35,751 nt of DNA. Origin: Lachnospiraceae bacterium. Lineage in GTDB: Bacteria; Bacillota; Clostridia; Lachnospirales; Lachnospiraceae. This document shows, piece after piece, positions 1 through 8,611 of the stretch. The notes beneath the pieces were generated by a model. That model was given only the letters and a program-made list of their open reading frames with translations, made no database searches and had not been told where the DNA came from. The stretch spans positions 1 to 35,751 of the forward strand of contig SVED01000014.1 in NCBI GenBank assembly GCA_015057515.1, given 5' to 3'. A program made the translations under genes and the position numbers. Numbering within the stretch: position 1 is the stretch's first letter; the number at the start of each line of letters is the position of its first letter.

Positions 1-1
1 G

Positions 2-406
2 TTTCAAGGCTTCTGCTATAACCAAGACCATATCCTTGCTCTTTCTCTCAATGGCATCATTTAACTCCTTTGAGATTTGCTCTGCATCAGCTGACGTTTC
101 AATTATGTTGTAATAACCAAAGTGCCTAGCTACTTCTTCAGGGTTATATGGAGGAACATTTTTTCTAAGGTTCTTGTCACGAAGTCTGTCCCTGTAAGTA
201 AAGAAGTCAAGCAACGCTAGTTTGTTCACGAGAACAATACTGCCATTTCTCAATATGCAATAATCTCCATATCTATCCTTGTGTTGTTCTAGTTCCTTGA
301 TACGATTATCAACAGTCCTGGTACTAATATTAAATTCTTCTGCTATCTCTCGCCTATTCATAATGATAGGTTTGCTACGCATTTTTTCAATTTTAGTTAT
401 TTTCAC
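2..406 (-). CDS. Phage-type HTH-domain protein, GTG start, C-terminus truncated by window edge (absent from supplied ORF track)
   Basis: Manual reverse translation: (V/M)KITKIEKMRSKPIIMNRREIAEEFNISTRTVDNRIKELEQHKDRYGDYCILRNGSIVLVNKLALLDFF...; AGGAGG-type RBS upstream of GTG; open to window edge. Confidence 0.75.
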   Translation of the reverse strand, partial: MKITKIEKMRSKPIIMNRREIAEEFNISTRTVDNRIKELEQHKDRYGDYCILRNGSIVLVNKLALLDFFTYRDRLRDKNLRKNVPPYNPEEVARHFGYYNIIETSADAEQISKELNDAIERKSKDMVLVIAEALK

Positions 407-447
407 TGGATACGCCTCCTATATCACTGTGTCTTGTAGGATACTTT

Positions 448-651
448 TTAATTAAAAAAAATATTGCTCACTTGTTCATCCGACAAGTTATATTTTAATT
501 TTATACTTCTAATTTCGTTTTGTTTAAACTCAGTGCTACGTTCATTGATTTTGTCGCTAAAACTACGTTCACTAATCCCTAGAAACTTTGCAAGCGATTT
601 ATTGGTATCGTTGTGAAGTAGCATAATACTCCTAAGTAAATTTTTGTTCAT
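448..651 (-). CDS. Small Cro-like/XRE-type HTH regulator
   Basis: 67 aa with HTH signature KSLAKFLGISERSFSDKIN; divergent from the CI-like gene. Confidence 0.65.
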   Translation of the reverse strand: MNKNLLRSIMLLHNDTNKSLAKFLGISERSFSDKINERSTEFKQNEIRSIKLKYNLSDEQVSNIFFN

Positions 652-673
652 GACATCACTCTCCTTTTACATC

Positions 674-689
674 GTGTCTTACAAGACAC
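674..689. promoter_or_regulatory. Operator-like palindrome GTGTCTT-AC-AAGACAC
   Basis: 7-bp perfect arms; lies just downstream of a TTGACA-17-TAAAGT minus-strand promoter. Confidence 0.6.
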
Positions 690-693
690 TTTT

Positions 694-722
694 ACTTTAA
701 TACATTATTCTCTCTGTGTCAA
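694..722 (-). promoter_or_regulatory. Putative promoter of the Cro-like gene (TTGACA-N17-TAAAGT)
   Basis: Consensus -35, 17-bp spacer, operator-like palindrome immediately downstream. Confidence 0.5.
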
Positions 723-750
723 CAGATTTTTTCTATTTTAACGAAATTTA

Positions 751-779
751 TTGCACCGCAAGACACTTTATGATATTAT
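751..779 (+). promoter_or_regulatory. Putative promoter of repressor-integrase genes (TTGCAC-N17-TATTAT)
   Basis: Near-consensus hexamers at 17-bp spacing; AAGACAC and AGGACAC half-sites at 760-766 and 780-786. Confidence 0.55.
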
Positions 780-824
780 AGGACACAATAACTATTTCAT
801 TTAAGATAAGGAGGTTGGGCTTTA

Positions 825-1178
825 ATGGATATCGGAAAAATCATAAAGAACGCTCGACTCAAAAAAGAATATACCCAGGAAGAGCTTGCCACCCTGGTTG
901 GTGTAAAAAAATCAGCTGTTGCAAAGTGGGAAAACGGACGTGTATCAGAAATAAAGCGCAGCAACTTAAAAAAGCTTGCCGAAGCTCTAGATTTAAAACC
1001 TACCGAACTATTAGGTAGTAACGAATCACAGCATGATATGAGCGATATAAATTTCCACCTTTTGTGTGAACGACTTGAATACGATAACGAGTTATTATCG
1101 TTGGTTATTATTCTTAGCAAATTAGATAGTGTTAAATTATCAAGAGTAAAAAACATGTTAGAAGCATTTATAGATTAA
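825..1178 (+). CDS. CI-like XRE-family repressor without a visible S24 peptidase domain
   Basis: 117 aa, HTH_3 region KNARLKKEYTQEELATLVGVKKSAVAKWENGRV; AAGGAGG RBS. Confidence 0.85.
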   Translation: MDIGKIIKNARLKKEYTQEELATLVGVKKSAVAKWENGRVSEIKRSNLKKLAEALDLKPTELLGSNESQHDMSDINFHLLCERLEYDNELLSLVIILSKLDSVKLSRVKNMLEAFID

Positions 1179-1192
1179 CAAGGAGTAATTTT

Positions 1193-2305
1193 ATGTTTTG
1201 CGAAAAACTACCAAACGGAAAAGTACGATACGGAGAACGATACAAAGATCCTCTTACACTAAAAAGTAGAAAGGTCTTTGTACAAATGGATAAAGATACA
1301 CCATCCAACAGAAAAAAAGCCATGTCCGAACTAGCTCTTAGAATAGAAAAGAAATGTATAATTACCGAATTTTCAGATATAACTTTCCAACAACTTTTGG
1401 ACGAATATCTTCACTATCAGCTTCATACAGTAAAAAAAACTACCCACAGAAGAAACAAGTGCACATTACAGCGTTTTGTTGACACAATAGGACCTTCCGT
1501 GAGGGTAAACAGCGTAAACGCTCGATATATAACCAATTTATACTTGCCTAAAACAGATGATGAAATAACAACCTCAAACGAATATATAAAACGGATCAAA
1601 GCCATGCTTCGTTGGGGATACGATAACGAACTCATAAAAAATTATGATTTACCTGCTAAATTGCAATTATTTAAATCAAAAATAACCAAAAGAGAAAAAA
1701 TAAAAGATAAATTTCTGGAGCCTGAAGAACTAGCAGGAATACTCTCCTATCTTGAAAATCACAAGCTATATGAGTGGTATTACTTAACTAAGTTTCTAGC
1801 GTTATCCGGATTAAGAATAGGCGAGGCACTAGCACTTAATAATTCAGATATTGATACAAAGACAGGAAACATATCTGTGACGAAAACAATAGAACTAAAC
1901 GAGCAATTCTTATCAACACCAAAATCTTTTACTTCGGTACGTGATGTGTTCATCCAGGCAGAGTTAGAAGAAGTAATCCTGGAATATAAACAATTCAAAG
2001 AAAATCATTTAACAAATATATCTAACACTTTCTTTTGCACTAAGGATGGTAATCGATTAAAATATGATGCTTATAGAAAACAACTAAGGCTGGCTGCAGC
2101 TACTGTAACACAAAAAAAAGTAACGCCACACATCCTAAGGCATACCCACACATCTCTGCTTTCAGCTCAAGGTGTAAGTATCGAAACTATAACAAGGCGC
2201 TTGGGACATTCAGATAGCAACATAACCAAGGAAATATATTTGCACGTAACTAAACTGGTTATAGAAAAGGATAATAACCAGTTGCGAAATGTATATCTAT
2301 TGTAG
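1193..2305 (+). CDS. Tyrosine site-specific integrase
   Basis: Catalytic motifs ALSGLRIGEAL (R), HILRHTHTSLL (HxxR), RLGHSDSNITKEIYLHV (H, Y); RBS AAGGAG. Confidence 0.95.
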   Translation: MFCEKLPNGKVRYGERYKDPLTLKSRKVFVQMDKDTPSNRKKAMSELALRIEKKCIITEFSDITFQQLLDEYLHYQLHTVKKTTHRRNKCTLQRFVDTIGPSVRVNSVNARYITNLYLPKTDDEITTSNEYIKRIKAMLRWGYDNELIKNYDLPAKLQLFKSKITKREKIKDKFLEPEELAGILSYLENHKLYEWYYLTKFLALSGLRIGEALALNNSDIDTKTGNISVTKTIELNEQFLSTPKSFTSVRDVFIQAELEEVILEYKQFKENHLTNISNTFFCTKDGNRLKYDAYRKQLRLAAATVTQKKVTPHILRHTHTSLLSAQGVSIETITRRLGHSDSNITKEIYLHVTKLVIEKDNNQLRNVYLL

Positions 2306-2344
2306 CAAAAAACAACTCCGGTGAATGTGTATTTCACTGGAGTT
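2305..2344 (-). terminator. Rho-independent terminator of the rimP...ribF-tRNA transcript, possibly bidirectional
   Basis: 12-bp stem aactccggtgaa/ttcactggagtt (one G-T pair) at 2314-2344; T-tract on the minus strand. Confidence 0.65.
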
Positions 2345-2360
2345 ATAATATAAAACGATA

Positions 2361-2380
2361 TTTTTTGTCCCTTTTTTGTC
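2361..2380. repeat. Tandem direct repeat TTTTTTGTC-CC-TTTTTTGTC, candidate integrase arm-type sites
   Basis: Two identical 9-mers, 11-bp period, between int and the tRNA attachment site. Confidence 0.35.
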
Positions 2381-2454
2381 ACTTTAAAAACACACCAGAC
2401 ATAATTATCTTTGAATTCACTTGTGTTTTCAACCATTTTCCTTTTAATTCTAAG

Positions 2455-2526
2455 TGCACCAGATAGGAATCGAACCTACGCACATGGCTCCGGAGGCCAT
2501 TGCTCTATCCACTGAGCTACTGATGC
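2455..2526 (-). tRNA. tRNA-Arg(CCG)
   Basis: GCATCAG/CTGGTGC acceptor stem, anticodon loop CTCCGGA, T-loop TTCGATT, 72 nt, no encoded CCA. Confidence 0.95.
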
Positions 2527-3401
2527 ATAGCAAAAGCTTTATCACAAGCTAGCTGCACTTTCAGCTCTTCTATATTGTTGAATCGCTTTTCTCCTCTAAT
2601 GTAATCCTTAAAGAATACAACAACCTTTTTGTCATATATATCATTGTCAAAATCTAGCAAATAGGTTTCTATTGTCATGTTATTATCAGCATCTATGGTA
2701 GGATTTACCCCCACATTGGTTATTCCTTTGTAAAACACGTTATCCACCAAAACCTCTGTGCAATAGGCACCAAATGCCGGTATTAGCTTACTGTTATCCG
2801 GAATAATATTTATAGTTGGAAAACCAATAGTTCTTCCAAGCTGTCTGCCTTTCATAACCTTACCAGACACAAAATAATCTCTTCCCATAAGATTTGAAGC
2901 TTTTTTTACATTGCCGATTTCAATCATCTCTCGTATAAGAGTTGAACTGATTACGTCCTCTTCCTCCATAAGCTTATCAAAAGCAATAACCTCAAAGCCA
3001 TAATCTTTTCCAAAAGACTTCAACATAGCTACATCACCGGCTCTTTTATTGCCAAATCTAAAATCTGTACCAACAACAACAAGCTTTGCACCTAGCTTTT
3101 TAACTAAAATATCTTCCACAAACTCTTTTGGTGACATAGAGCCAAATTCTGGAGTGAAATCACAGGAAACCTCAACATCAATCCCACTTTTTTCAAGAAT
3201 ATCACGTCTCTCACAAGGAAGGTTTATAACCTTATCCTGGCTCATATTTATGGTGAATACCACACCCTTTAAACCAAGTTCTTTGCTTTTTTGACAAACA
3301 CAATTAACAAGGAGCATATGACCCTTGTGTAAACCTTCGAATTTGCCTAAAGCAACCGCTGTATTATTAAGCTTTGTATCCTCATAGGTTATTCTATCCA
3401 A
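2517..3401 (-). CDS. ribF: Bifunctional riboflavin kinase/FAD synthetase
   Basis: LGKFEGLHKGHMLL and KGRQLGRTIGFPTINI motifs; position after truB. Confidence 0.95.
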   Translation of the reverse strand: MDRITYEDTKLNNTAVALGKFEGLHKGHMLLVNCVCQKSKELGLKGVVFTINMSQDKVINLPCERRDILEKSGIDVEVSCDFTPEFGSMSPKEFVEDILVKKLGAKLVVVGTDFRFGNKRAGDVAMLKSFGKDYGFEVIAFDKLMEEEDVISSTLIREMIEIGNVKKASNLMGRDYFVSGKVMKGRQLGRTIGFPTINIIPDNSKLIPAFGAYCTEVLVDNVFYKGITNVGVNPTIDADNNMTIETYLLDFDNDIYDKKVVVFFKDYIRGEKRFNNIEELKVQLACDKAFAMHQ

Positions 3402-3420
3402 AGTAAAACCTCTCAGGGAG

Positions 3421-4350
3421 TTACCCTAAAAACATTTTGTACGGTGCAAAAAGATTTTGCTCTTTATTATATTCATATAATGCCAAAAATTCATCATTCT
3501 TGTACACACGAACTAACTCTTTATCTCTTAAGCTTTGTTCCATGAAACATGTATTTGTATCTTTATGAACATTCATCTGATTTATATATAATTTGTTGCC
3601 ATTTAACAAATATTTGCTGTGTTTTTCTAATATGTCATATCTTTTATACTGGCTTAACAAAGCATCAACAGGTAAAATATATTTCTCTATATCTTTCGAT
3701 GCTGCAAGTTCTTCTATTTGAGATAATTTTAAAGAATCATCTATATCATAAGACTGAACATGGCTTCGAACCAATGCTTCCATAGTTCCTCCACAGCCAA
3801 GTCTTTCACCTATATCTCTGCAGAGACTTCTAATATATGTACCCTTTGAACAGTGAACATCAAAACTTACTGTGGGAAGAGTAATATTTATATTGTCTAT
3901 TGAAAAAATAGTAACCGGTCTTGGAGTTCGCTCAACCTCTATACCTTGTCTTGCATATTCATATAGCTTCTTTCCATCTTTTTTTATAGCAGAATACATA
4001 GGAGGAATCTGATCATATGAACCCACAAAACTCATAATGACTGATTCGATTTGATCCTTGGTTATATTGGGAGAAATACCATCTTCTTGGAGAACTTTTC
4101 CTGATATATCTTCTGTATCGGTAGTTATTCCAAGACGTAATACAGCCTTATATTCCTTGTCCTTTGCCGTTATCATATCAACCAATTTTGTGGCCTTGCC
4201 AAGGCAAACCATAAGTACGCCTTCAGCCATAGGGTCAAGAGTTCCCGTATGACCTATCTTCTTTTGTTTTAATATACCTCGAAGCTTAGCCACCACATCA
4301 AAGGATGTGTACCCCTGCTCCTTATATACATTTATTATTCCATCAAACAA
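3421..4350 (-). CDS. truB: tRNA pseudouridine(55) synthase
   Basis: GHTGTLDPMAEGVL catalytic motif. Confidence 0.97.
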   Translation of the reverse strand: MFDGIINVYKEQGYTSFDVVAKLRGILKQKKIGHTGTLDPMAEGVLMVCLGKATKLVDMITAKDKEYKAVLRLGITTDTEDISGKVLQEDGISPNITKDQIESVIMSFVGSYDQIPPMYSAIKKDGKKLYEYARQGIEVERTPRPVTIFSIDNINITLPTVSFDVHCSKGTYIRSLCRDIGERLGCGGTMEALVRSHVQSYDIDDSLKLSQIEELAASKDIEKYILPVDALLSQYKRYDILEKHSKYLLNGNKLYINQMNVHKDTNTCFMEQSLRDKELVRVYKNDEFLALYEYNKEQNLFAPYKMFLG

Positions 4351-4362
4351 AGACTTTCTCCT

Positions 4363-5307
4363 TTACAATTGTTCCTCTATCATAGATAAAATCTTGGAAA
4401 GATTCTCCTCATAATCACCTTTTACCTCAAATCCGGCAGCCCTTATATGACCACCACCACCAAAAGCCACTGATATTTTGCTCACATCTACCCAAGAAAC
4501 AGAGCGAAGGCTGAATTTGTAGGTTTCATCATTTAACTGATAAGCAAATATAGCAACCTCAACACCATCTGTAACTCTTAATTTGTCTATAATTCCATCA
4601 GTATCTGACTTTGTGGTATTATACTGTTCAAACATTTCGGTAGTAATTCGTGTACCTATAACCTTTCCATCCAAATACAATCTGGCATCCAAAAGTGCCC
4701 TTCCGGTAAGCTTATTCTGGTTAAATGTAACCTTATAAAAGGTTTCATCAATAATGTACTGTGTTCTTACACCTTTTTCTATAAGCTCTCCAGCTATAGC
4801 CATAGTTTCCTTAGATGTGGCCGGATACTTAAAAACACCTGTATCATGAACCATACCAAGATATAGACATTCTGCACACTCTGTAGAAATAATACCGTGG
4901 GAAATGTATCTGTATAAAACTTCACAGGTAGATGAAGCCCCAGCGTCACAGTAATAGTAATTACCGAAGCCCTGATTACTCTGATGATGATCAAGACATA
5001 TAGTATCTCTCGCTCCGGCATATATACCTGAAAACTCACCATGTCTGTCTGTATCACCACAATCAAGAGAAATTGCCAAATCATATATACTTCTGTCAGG
5101 AACATTTCTTATAATGTCGGCACCTTTAAGAAACTTAAATTTTTCCATAATTGGCTGAAGAAATACTACAACCTGCTTTTCCTGATAATTATCCATTATA
5201 TAATTGTATAATCCCAAACAGGATCCAACACAATCGCCATCAGGACGAATATGTCCTAATATGGCAATTGTATTAGCTTTTTGAATTTTATCTAAAAATC
5301 CATTCAT
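4363..5307 (-). CDS. nrnA: DHH-family phosphoesterase (NrnA-like nanoRNase/pAp phosphatase)
   Basis: LDHHQSNQGFGNYY and GGGGHIRAAG motifs; between rbfA and truB. Confidence 0.9.
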   Translation of the reverse strand: MNGFLDKIQKANTIAILGHIRPDGDCVGSCLGLYNYIMDNYQEKQVVVFLQPIMEKFKFLKGADIIRNVPDRSIYDLAISLDCGDTDRHGEFSGIYAGARDTICLDHHQSNQGFGNYYYCDAGASSTCEVLYRYISHGIISTECAECLYLGMVHDTGVFKYPATSKETMAIAGELIEKGVRTQYIIDETFYKVTFNQNKLTGRALLDARLYLDGKVIGTRITTEMFEQYNTTKSDTDGIIDKLRVTDGVEVAIFAYQLNDETYKFSLRSVSWVDVSKISVAFGGGGHIRAAGFEVKGDYEENLSKILSMIEEQL

Positions 5308-5319
5308 ATAAACACCCTG

Positions 5320-5670
5320 CTAACTCATAATATCATCAATCTTTTTTGACATTTCTATACCATACTCAATTGAGTTATCTAAAACGAATGTAATCTCTGG
5401 TGTATTTCTGAGATTAATGCTTCTAGCCAACTCTCTTCTGATATAGCCTGTTGCACTCTTAAGACCTTCTATAGTGTCTTTTCCTGCTTCTTCGTCTCCG
5501 AGAACGCTTATAAAGGCCTTACAATATTTTAAATCTGAAGTAACAATAACATCTGTAACTGACGTCATAGGACAGATACGTGGGTCTTTTATCTCCATAC
5601 TTATAATACGGCTGAGTTCCCTTTGAACCTCTCCATTTACTCTCTGGTTCTTATGACTTGTTTTTTTCAT
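5320..5670 (-). CDS. rbfA: Ribosome-binding factor A
   Basis: IKDPRICPMTSVTDV motif, position downstream of infB. Confidence 0.95.
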   Translation of the reverse strand: MKKTSHKNQRVNGEVQRELSRIISMEIKDPRICPMTSVTDVIVTSDLKYCKAFISVLGDEEAGKDTIEGLKSATGYIRRELARSINLRNTPEITFVLDNSIEYGIEMSKKIDDIMS

Positions 5671-5690
5671 AATTGCTCCTATCTAAGATA

Positions 5691-8018
5691 TTATCTAGGA
5701 ACCTCCTGCATAATGTAAGCCTCGATAATATCCTCTTCCTTTACATCATTAAAGCCATCAATTACAATACCACACTCGTAGCCTGACTTAACTTCCTTAA
5801 CATCATCCTTAAAACGCTTAAGTGATGCAAGTGCACCCTCGAATATCTGCTCGCCATCACGAGAAATTCTAATCTTGCAGTTTCTTTGGATGTTTCCATC
5901 AAGAACGTATGAACCGGCAATTGTTCCAATACCAGAAGCTTTGTATGTCTGTCTAACCTCAGCGTGGCCAATAACCTTTTCCTCAAAGATAGGGTCAAGC
6001 ATACCCTTCATAGCTGCTTCAATATCTTCAATAGCATTGTAGATTACTCTATATAATCTGATATCCACCTTCTCACGCTCAGCAACATCCTTTGCCTGAT
6101 TATCAGGTCTTATATTAAATCCAATAATAATAGCACTTGAAGCTGAAGCGAGTATTACATCAGATTCATTGATAGCACCAACGCCTGAGTGAATACACTT
6201 AACAACAACCTCTTCGTTAGAAAGTTTAAGCAAGCTTGCCTTTACAGCCTCTACTGAACCCTGAACGTCAGCCTTTATAATAAGATTAAGGTCTTTTAAA
6301 TTACCTTCCTGCATCTTGTTATAAAGATCATCAAGTGACATTCTAGACTTAGTATCTGCAATAAGCTTCTCCTTACCACGATTAATAAATGCCTCTGATA
6401 TCTGTCTTGCTTCCTTCTCGTTTGCAGTCTGCATAAATATTTCGCCTGAGTTAGGTACACCGTTTAATCCAAGAATCTCAACAGGTGTAGAAGGAGTTGC
6501 CTCTTTAACCTTTCTGTGCTTGTCATCAAACATTGCTCTAACCTTACCGTGAACATTTCCTACTGCAACACAATCACCTACGCGAAGTGTACCTTTCTGA
6601 ACAAGAACAGTTGCAACTGAACCACGACCCTTATCAAGCTGTGCCTCAATAACAATACCTCTTGCTTTTCTCTTCTTATTAGCCTTAAGCTCAAGAATCT
6701 CAGCTGTAAGGATAATCATCTCAAGAAGGTTATCTATACCTTCCTTAGTATGGGCAGAAACTGGACAAAATATTGTGGAACCGCCCCAATCCTCTGGAAC
6801 AAGCTCATATTCCATAAGTTCCTGCTTTACTCTGTCAATATTTGCACTTTCCTTATCTATCTTATTGATTGCAACGATAATTTCTATGCCCGCAGCCTTA
6901 GCATGGTTAATCGCTTCAACTGTCTGTGGCATAACACCATCATCAGCGGCAACTACAAGTATAGCAATATCTGTTGACTGTGCACCACGCATACGCATAG
7001 CTGTGAATGCCTCATGTCCTGGTGTATCAAGGAATGTGATTTTTTCACCATTTATACTAACAACTGATGCACCTATATGCTGTGTAATACCACCAGCCTC
7101 ACCTGATGTAACTGAAGAATCACGTATTGCATCAAGAAGGGATGTTTTACCGTGGTCAACGTGTCCCATAACACATACTACAGGTGGACGTGGAGTCATA
7201 AGAGACTCGTCTTCTTCATCCTCTCTTAAAATCTCCTCAATAACATCAACCTTTTCTTCTTCCTCAGCAATATAATTATACTCTAAAGCAATATCTGCTG
7301 CTGCATCAAAATCAAGCTCGGTGTTAACTGTATATATCTTACCAGCCATAAACATTTTTTTAATAAGCTGTGCCACTGGTACTTTAATCTTATCAGCCAA
7401 TTCACCCATTGTAAGAGAATCAGGAAGCTGAATTGACTTTATAACAGGTTCAACAGGCTCTGGTTTTCTTGGTTCAGGCTTCTTAACTTCTGGCTGAGGT
7501 CTTCCTTTGCCCTTGCCCTGCTGATTATTCTTAAAATTGCCATTGTTAGGTTTTTGCTGATTGCTCTTACCTTGCTCTGATTTAGGCTGGTTGTTCTTAC
7601 CCTGCTCTGGTCTCTTATCCTTCTTTGGCTCTGTCTTAGGGGCCTCTTTTTTCTCAGGCTGTACCTTATCAACATTCTTTGGCTGCTGTGGTTTTTCTAC
7701 CTTCTTTGGTGCAGGCTTTTTCTCTGTTTTAACATCCTCTTTAGCTTTAGGCTCTGCCTTTTTCTTTGGCTCGGACTTCTTAGCAACAGGCTTTTTTACT
7801 TCCTTTGGTGCAACTTCCTTTTTAGGCTCTGCCTTTTGCACTGCCTTCTTTGTATCTTTTAAATATATGTCCTTAATGTACTTAATTAAATCATCATCAA
7901 TTGAGCTTTGTGGCTTAAGACCTTCTTTTTTCTTAGCAAGCTTAACAAGAAGCTCACTGCTCGGAATAGTCTTTCCTAATTCAGTTGATAATTCTTTTGC
8001 CAATTCGTGTACTCTCAT
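5691..8018 (-). CDS. infB: Translation initiation factor IF-2
   Basis: [16 protein letters not shown]1 motif; Lys/Pro/Glu-rich N-terminal extension typical of IF-2. Confidence 0.98.
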   Translation of the reverse strand: MRVHELAKELSTELGKTIPSSELLVKLAKKKEGLKPQSSIDDDLIKYIKDIYLKDTKKAVQKAEPKKEVAPKEVKKPVAKKSEPKKKAEPKAKEDVKTEKKPAPKKVEKPQQPKNVDKVQPEKKEAPKTEPKKDKRPEQGKNNQPKSEQGKSNQQKPNNGNFKNNQQGKGKGRPQPEVKKPEPRKPEPVEPVIKSIQLPDSLTMGELADKIKVPVAQLIKKMFMAGKIYTVNTELDFDAAADIALEYNYIAEEEEKVDVIEEILREDEEDESLMTPRPPVVCVMGHVDHGKTSLLDAIRDSSVTSGEAGGITQHIGASVVSINGEKITFLDTPGHEAFTAMRMRGAQSTDIAILVVAADDGVMPQTVEAINHAKAAGIEIIVAINKIDKESANIDRVKQELMEYELVPEDWGGSTIFCPVSAHTKEGIDNLLEMIILTAEILELKANKKRKARGIVIEAQLDKGRGSVATVLVQKGTLRVGDCVAVGNVHGKVRAMFDDKHRKVKEATPSTPVEILGLNGVPNSGEIFMQTANEKEARQISEAFINRGKEKLIADTKSRMSLDDLYNKMQEGNLKDLNLIIKADVQGSVEAVKASLLKLSNEEVVVKCIHSGVGAINESDVILASASSAIIIGFNIRPDNQAKDVAEREKVDIRLYRVIYNAIEDIEAAMKGMLDPIFEEKVIGHAEVRQTYKASGIGTIAGSYVLDGNIQRNCKIRISRDGEQIFEGALASLKRFKDDVKEVKSGYECGIVIDGFNDVKEEDIIEAYIMQEVPR

Positions 8019-8021
8019 AGA

Positions 8022-8348
8022 TTACACCTCCATATCTAAACTTGCGTCTAACTTTTTGTTAATCTGATTTGCAAATCCCTCATCTGTTACTGCAATAACC
8101 ATTCTATCCTGCTTTCCGATTGAATGACCAAGGGAACCGCTATCTGCACATATCTTGTATAAAACCTCATAATATGTACATTTATTGATAAATTTTTCTT
8201 TTGTATTATCCGATGCATTCTCCGCTATAATCACTAAAAATGCAGTTCCCTGTTGTAAAGCTTTTTCTACCATAAAGCCACCACTTACAACCTTGCCAGC
8301 TTTTGTGGCTAGGGATAACATGGATAATGCCTTTGTATACTTTGTCAA
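8022..8348 (-). CDS. L7Ae/YlxQ-like ribosomal protein family
   Basis: LSLATKAGKVVSGGFMVEKALQQGTAFLVIIAENASDNT; position between ylxR and infB. Confidence 0.85.
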   Translation of the reverse strand: MTKYTKALSMLSLATKAGKVVSGGFMVEKALQQGTAFLVIIAENASDNTKEKFINKCTYYEVLYKICADSGSLGHSIGKQDRMVIAVTDEGFANQINKKLDASLDMEV

Positions 8349-8605
8349 TCTATCAACTCCTTGCCAATGACTTCGTATATTTCCTTCGGAATGTTAACCT
8401 TAAAAGCTCTTTCTAAAGCCTTTGATTTTACTGCTTTATCATAGCAGGTTAAATCATAGCAAATATATGCACCACGACCATTCATCTTTCCTGTTTTGTC
8501 AAGACATATATTCCCATCCGATGTTTTTATTATTCTAACCAACTCATTTTTGGGCTTCATTTCTCTGCAACCCGTACATTGTCTAAGTGGTATTTGCTTA
8601 GCCAT
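8345..8605 (-). CDS. ylxR: YlxR family (RnpM) RNA-binding protein
   Basis: PLRQCTGCREMKPKNELVRII and GRGAYIC motifs; after nusA. Confidence 0.92.
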   Translation of the reverse strand: MAKQIPLRQCTGCREMKPKNELVRIIKTSDGNICLDKTGKMNGRGAYICYDLTCYDKAVKSKALERAFKVNIPKEIYEVIGKELID

Positions 8606-8611
8606 TAAACA

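Larger units (their letters stand above)
1..2455. mobile_element. Integrase-proximal end of an integrative element/prophage inserted at the 3' end of tRNA-Arg (left part outside the window)
   Basis: Cro/CI-like divergent HTH regulators plus a tyrosine integrase whose 3' end faces the 3' end of tRNA-Arg; housekeeping operon follows immediately. Confidence 0.8.

Noticed and set aside
815-1018. Plus-strand ORF overlapping the CI-like gene
   Set aside because: Different frame in the same region, basic low-quality sequence, and the repressor frame is convincing.
797-1156. Antisense ORF (119 aa) opposite the CI-like gene
   Set aside because: Ser/Phe-rich translation typical of a shadow ORF; the opposite strand encodes a clear HTH repressor with RBS.
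1-2455. Possible defence island or novel anti-phage system at the element end
   Set aside because: Only regulators and integrase are visible; cargo lies outside the window, so no claim can be supported.
6775-7275. Antisense ORF (166 aa) inside infB
   Set aside because: Shadow of the conserved IF-2 G domain; no RBS or family features.
7561-8067. Antisense ORF (168 aa, Phe/Ser/Gly-rich) opposite the infB N-terminus
   Set aside because: Artefact of the Lys/Pro/Glu-rich low-complexity IF-2 region read on the opposite strand.
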